Assembly (NCBI RefSeq): GCF_035222485.1
Contig: NC_085920.1
Span: 558,001-622,000, forward strand
Source of the DNA: Podospora pseudoanserina
Lineage: Eukaryota > Ascomycota > Sordariomycetes > Sordariales > Podosporaceae
Direction: 5' to 3'
DNA: 64,000 bases
The notes below the pieces were generated by a model. It did not search any database. It was not told the DNA's origin and saw nothing but the letters and a program-made list of their open reading frames with translations. A program made the translations under genes and the position numbers. Positions 62,101-64,000 of the stretch are shown in pieces (the stretch's first letter is position 1; each line of letters begins with the position of its first letter).

Positions 62101-64000
62101 GATGGGTTCTATGAATCAGAAGCGCTGACTCCAGATATATCATGACTTGTGGTAGTTCAGCCCTGTCTGAACCCACCGATGACATAACCAGTCACTCATG
62201 AGTGGTCGCTCTCGAGGCCCGATCTACTCCCAAACAAGGAACTCGTCGCGAAGTGAAAGCAGGCAGAGTGATGAGGCAGAAGCAGATTGTGTTCTCTAAT
62301 TGGTGAGAATTTCAACCGCGAATCCTAGCCCAAACCTCGCAGATGCTTGCTCTCGGGGAGGGAAGGACCGCTCCGCCTCAAAAGCGTATTCCGCATTTGC
62401 CTTGCTTCCGAATGGCTACTCCTTCGCGCACAATGCAAATCCACTGGTGATGTTGGAACTAGCGGGACATCGGCTGAAGTGAAATACTTGGTCCAAGATT
62501 CCTGTCAACACGTCTCTGTGCCTGACGAATTGGGATCGACGTATCCTTAGAGCCTTGCTTCTCCCAGCATGATCCTCCGTTGGGGCTCGGGGGGTGTAGA
62601 TAAAGCATTCCCAAGCTAAGCAGCCGCTTTCTCCGAGAGAGTGCCTCGACCCTCTCCTATCGCTGGACCGTCACACCGTCGCCCAACTGCTTTGATCCTG
62701 AAAGAAGCACGCCGCACACGTCTGACATACGAAGAGCTGTATGTTGAAAAGAAGACTCATCCTCTCACGTCATGCGTGACACACTGTTGCTTCTCGGTGC
62801 TTGGTGTGTAGATTCTCGAGGTTGCTTGCCACGTAGGGGAAGTTGAACACTGGTAGAGAAGAGCACTTGACAGCGACCACACAACATGACAACTTCGTGT
62901 TCCCCGATACGGCTGTATTCTGATCATGTCCATCACCTGAACTTGACAGAGCGCTTTTCCCAAGTACCTTCAAGTACCCTTGGTGTCTTCCCCGCAATTG
63001 GCAGGGCCTCGTCGATGTGACTGATCACCTCATACGTCCTCGTTGCCGCTGCCGAGGAAATCTAGAACTCCCAGAAGGCGGGGTTTCTGTTACCATAATC
63101 AGCGTCCGGACACAAACTAGAGAGGGGTCGCGGTGGCAATGATCGTACCGCAGAGGTTCAAAGCCCGGTGACCGCGGCCAAGTTCACCAGCCATGTCGAT
63201 CCCATATGGGCACTGGGAGGCGTCCGTTGGTGATGAAGAAGTTGGACAGGAAATGTGCCCTGCATCCAAGCTGAAGCCAGATCGGCCAACCAGAAGCAAA
63301 GACGGGGTGTTTCGCCGTCTGCAGCAGTCCTCGTGACTATCAAAGCCCCAAGGACATTTCAGGGAAAGCTTTGCCGTCAGGTAGAAAGCGTCTGAGGACT
63401 CCGGGGAGGGTTTCGACCTTCCTAGTCCCAACGGTCCCATAGCGTTCAAAACACATACTCTAAGGAGCTCCCAAGCAGATCGTCAGTCGCTCGCCATAGT
63501 CTTAGACCCTCCCTTATCCATTGCCAGATAGCAACTGGCTTGATGACCTAGCGGTAGCGAAGCCGTTATCAGGGAACGACTCGCCACAGCGGTATGGCAC
63601 GACAGGACAACGGCCCGCTTGCCGCTGTCCGCTCTCGGAGCGAGCTTATCGCTGGTTGGGCTGCGCTCTCGGGGTGTCTTGACCCATCTGCGGACGACGG
63701 CTGTTGACAAATGGTGACTTGAGGTGCTCTTGGACATGCCGGGAGAACGGAAGACGAGATGAGGAGGATGACCAAGACTCTCTTGACTCTAGGCTGTCGA
63801 TTCGGCGGCGTGTCGGTGAGCTGGGGGGTCTTTCCTTGGATGATGCGCGCGGAACAGCCTATCAATTCGCCTCTTGACCGCCAGTCAGACTGTGCGAATC
63901 GTGGTTTGATCATGAGCAAGGCAGGCCTGCCCTGGGATCATATCCAGTGTTTTGAACAAAGTTGGCCGGGTTTCAGTCGGACCGGTACGGTAATGGGTCG

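Larger units (their letters stand above)
58189..64000. other. Long stretch without a supported gene
   Basis: 5.8 kb with only short open frames on all six frames. It is rich in simple repeats up to about 60.2 kb. No homology-like text, tRNA, rRNA or transposon end was recognised. A gene with many short exons or a long non-coding RNA cannot be excluded. Confidence 0.4.

Overview
The window reads as nuclear DNA of a filamentous ascomycete, most likely a Sordariomycete of the Sordariales type. The reasons are: short introns (48-90 bp) with GTAAGT/GTATGT-like donors, CTAAC/CTGAC branch points and CAG/TAG acceptors; a single dispersed 5S rRNA gene of the Neurospora pattern; fungal-only families (Rrn9, STB6-like, the UPF0658 Golgi protein, GH76, DUF5672); and AT-rich islands that look affected by repeat-induced mutation. 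Species cannot be fixed from sequence alone.

Layout, left to right. 0-16 kb: a conserved unknown protein cut by the left edge, the GPI-transamidase subunit PIG-U/GAB1, the ribosome-biogenesis gene NOP7 (pescadillo), a 5S rRNA gene, the Pol I factor RRN9, a DUF5672 membrane protein, mitochondrial isoleucyl-tRNA synthetase, and the DEAD-box helicase ROK1, which carries an apparent 1-bp frameshift. 16-26 kb: a proline-rich SPRY protein, a promoter- or LTR-like block with a 58-bp duplication, a decayed vWA/alpha-kinase gene, a vacuolar Ca2+/H+ exchanger with two micro-exons, and an F-box-like gene with an apparent frameshift. 26-37.6 kb: mitochondrial lysyl-tRNA synthetase, TIM10, an STB6-like protein, the GID-complex E3 subunit GID2/RMD5 flanked by two related 21-bp-period repeat arrays, a degenerate tRNA-like unit and a secreted GH76 enzyme. 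39-54.3 kb: mitochondrial adenylate kinase, LETM1/MDM38, a Golgi membrane protein, D-lactate dehydrogenase, a candidate 54-residue protein and an amidase. 54.7-55.3 kb: a non-autonomous terminal-inverted-repeat element with an AT-rich interior. 56.6-58.2 kb: a disordered conserved hypothetical. 58.2-64 kb: no gene I can support.

Most genes are housekeeping and transcribed as single units on either strand, with no biosynthetic cluster. Two themes recur: ribosome production (NOP7, 5S rRNA, RRN9, ROK1) and mitochondrial function (ISM1, MSK1, TIM10, ADK2, MDM38, DLD1). The most unusual observations are a 3-nt micro-exon in the calcium exchanger, the phased AGGCCT arrays around GID2, and the inverted-repeat element at 54.7 kb. 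Spliced models were built by eye from splice consensus and reading frame; none was tested against transcripts.
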